Shown: positions 6,842-7,828 of the stretch, in pieces | Layout: each line of letters begins with the position of its first letter | Position numbering within the stretch: the stretch's first letter is position 1 | Translations under genes and position numbers: made by a program | Source: an uncultured Pseudorhodobacter sp. | Lineage (GTDB): Bacteria > Pseudomonadota > Alphaproteobacteria > Rhodobacterales > Rhodobacteraceae | Reading direction: 5' to 3' | Assembly: GCA_945952425.1 (NCBI GenBank) | Contig: CAMFIX010000125.1 | Coordinates: forward strand, 1 to 7,828 | DNA length: 7,828 bases | Notes under the pieces: model-generated | What the model saw: the letters and a program-made list of their open reading frames with translations, nothing else | What the model was told of the DNA's origin: nothing | Databases searched by the model: none

Positions 6842-6927
6842 TTGTTTCGCCCATGTCGGTTTCGACGGGCAAAGCGGCGCAACTGGGCGGTGTGCAACGG
6901 TTTTCCCGGGGACTATGCGCGAAACAA
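6842..6927. repeat. Spaced 9-bp inverted repeat in the divergent intergenic region
   Basis: TTGTTTCGC (6842-6850) and GCGAAACAA (6919-6927) are perfect reverse complements separated by 68 bases, inside the 188-base gap between betC and the divergent hydrolase gene. The arms are A+T-richer than the surroundings. They could be half-sites for a looping regulator of both genes, or coincidence. I do not recognise a known operator. Confidence 0.35.
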
Positions 6928-6958
6928 CGGGCCGGATGGCCGAAAGGGCAAGGCACAG

Positions 6959-7828
6959 ATGACGGTTCGGACCGAGTTTCCCCACAAGATCGTCGAAACC
7001 GAGGATATGGGGATCGTGATGTCCGACGGGGTGCGGCTGTCGGCCCGGGTCTGGATGCCCGAGGATGCGGGGATGAACCCGGTGCCCGCGATCCTGGAAT
7101 ATATCCCCTATCGCAAGCGCGATGGCACCCTGCCGCGCGACGAGATGATGCATCCCTGGTTTGCGGGCCATGGCTATGCCGCCGTCCGGGTCGACATGCG
7201 CGGCAATGGCGACAGCGAAGGGTTGATGACGGACGAATACACGATCCAGGAGCTGGCCGATGCCTGCGAGGTGATCGAATGGCTGAGCCAGCAGCCCTGG
7301 TGCAGCGGGGCGGTGGGGATGATGGGGAAAAGCTGGGGCGGCTTCAACTGCCTGCAGACGGCTTTCCTGCAGCCGCCCGCGCTGAAGGCGGTCGTGTCGG
7401 TCTGTTCGACGACGGATCGGTTTGCCGATGACATCCATTACAAGGGCGGCTGTCTTCTGGGCGAGAATTTCGGCTGGGGGGCGGTGATGCTGTCCTATTC
7501 GTCGCGCCCGCCGGACCCGGTTCTGCGGCCCGACTGGCGCGAGATGTGGCTGGCGCGGCTGGAGGCGGAACCCTGGCTCGCTCCGCGCTGGGCCGATTTC
7601 CAGGAGCGGTCGGACTATTGGAAGCACGGCTCGATCGGCGAGGATTGGGCGCGCAACGAGGCGCCGATCCTGGTCTGGGGCGGCTGGGCCGACAATTACA
7701 TGAACACGGTGGCCAAGATCGTGGCCAATGTGCCGGGCTCCAAGGGGATCGTCGGGCCCTGGGTGCATCAATATCCGCATACGGCGGTGCCGGGGCCCAA
7801 GGTCGGTTTTCTGAACGAGGCTTTGCGC
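6959..7828 (+). CDS. CocE/NonD family hydrolase (peptidase S15-like), 3'-truncated by the window
   Basis: The first 290 codons are open to the window end without a stop. This is an alpha/beta-hydrolase of the CocE/NonD, X-Pro dipeptidyl-peptidase-like family, hydrolysing an ester or amide bond of unknown substrate. The N-terminal beta strands include MSDGVRLSARVWMP and EYIPYRKRD. VDMRGNGDSEG (78-88) is the strand-turn that shapes the oxyanion pocket in this family. The nucleophile is Ser125 in GKSWGG. Asp245 in GGWADNY is the likely acid, and His270 or His274 in GPWVHQYPH the likely base. A cap-like insertion lies between about residues 150 and 230. The C-terminal jelly-roll domain expected in this family (total about 570-680 residues) would lie beyond the window. 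No signal peptide is evident. The ribosome binding site is weak (AAGG at 6950-6953, 5-base spacing). It is divergent from betC, so shared regulation is possible. Confidence 0.9.
   Translation, partial: MTVRTEFPHKIVETEDMGIVMSDGVRLSARVWMPEDAGMNPVPAILEYIPYRKRDGTLPRDEMMHPWFAGHGYAAVRVDMRGNGDSEGLMTDEYTIQELADACEVIEWLSQQPWCSGAVGMMGKSWGGFNCLQTAFLQPPALKAVVSVCSTTDRFADDIHYKGGCLLGENFGWGAVMLSYSSRPPDPVLRPDWREMWLARLEAEPWLAPRWADFQERSDYWKHGSIGEDWARNEAPILVWGGWADNYMNTVAKIVANVPGSKGIVGPWVHQYPHTAVPGPKVGFLNEALR

Noticed and set aside
6891..6919. Possible promoter for the CocE-type hydrolase (TGTGCA, then TATGCG)
   Set aside because: Both boxes match the consensus at only 3 of 6 bases, which is expected by chance in a region of this size.
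5313..6962. 549-codon open frame on the + strand opposite betC
   Set aside because: The betC sense strand has all sulfatase motifs; the antisense frame is rich in Gly, Arg, Val and His, without a domain or a good ribosome binding site.
6637..7431. 264-codon open frame on the + strand across the betC 5' end and hydrolase start
   Set aside because: It covers the antisense of betC and an alternate frame of the hydrolase; its composition is non-protein-like and no motif is present.
6773..7780. 335-codon open frame on the - strand opposite the CocE-type hydrolase
   Set aside because: It crosses the betC promoter region, has no recognisable family, and the sense frame carries the GKSWGG nucleophile motif.

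Overview
The window is a GC-rich stretch with densely packed genes, short Shine-Dalgarno-led gaps and strong G/C third-position bias. The gene set (MalFG/UgpC-type polyol transporter with a sorbitol/xylitol-type dehydrogenase, and a BetC-type choline-sulfatase) fits an alphaproteobacterium, most likely a member of the Rhodobacterales such as Rhodobacter, Paracoccus or a relative. That placement is inferred from gene content and composition; there is no rRNA or other marker here.

Bases 1-48 are not genomic. They read as an Illumina Nextera P7 adapter: the end of the P7 primer, an 8-base i7 index, and the read-2 transposase sequence ending in the Tn5 mosaic end. The assembled sequence therefore begins at a contig end, and the first gene lacks its true 5' part.

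Region 1 (50-3724, + strand) is a polyol/sugar uptake and oxidation operon. It holds a 5'-truncated MalF-type permease, a MalG-type permease, a 59-residue two-helix membrane protein, a sorbitol/xylitol-type zinc dehydrogenase with a TTG start, and a UgpC/SmoK/MsmX-type ATPase. Gaps run from a 1-base overlap to 24 bases. The substrate-binding protein and any regulator probably lie upstream of the contig end. A tandem hairpin region (3736-3796), whose second hairpin is a strong intrinsic terminator, follows the ATPase.

Region 2 (3826-5217, + strand) is a two-gene unit: a short-chain dehydrogenase closely resembling dicarbonyl/L-xylulose reductase, and a HAD-IA phosphatase. With the dehydrogenase of region 1 this suggests interconversion of L-xylulose, xylitol and D-xylulose, or of analogous polyols, with a phosphatase that may remove dead-end sugar phosphates. 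No kinase is present in the window.

Region 3 (5208-7828) starts with two hairpins between convergent genes. Then comes a choline-sulfatase (betC) on the - strand, a 188-base divergent intergenic region with a candidate promoter and a 9-bp spaced inverted repeat, and a CocE/NonD (peptidase S15-like) hydrolase on the + strand that runs off the window end. No betI, betA or betB neighbour is visible.

I found no rRNA, tRNA, CRISPR array, phage gene or genuine mobile element. The region looks like ordinary accessory metabolism. The most consequential observation is the adapter contamination; the most interesting biological leads are the unrecognised small membrane protein and the internal terminator that splits the polyol genes.
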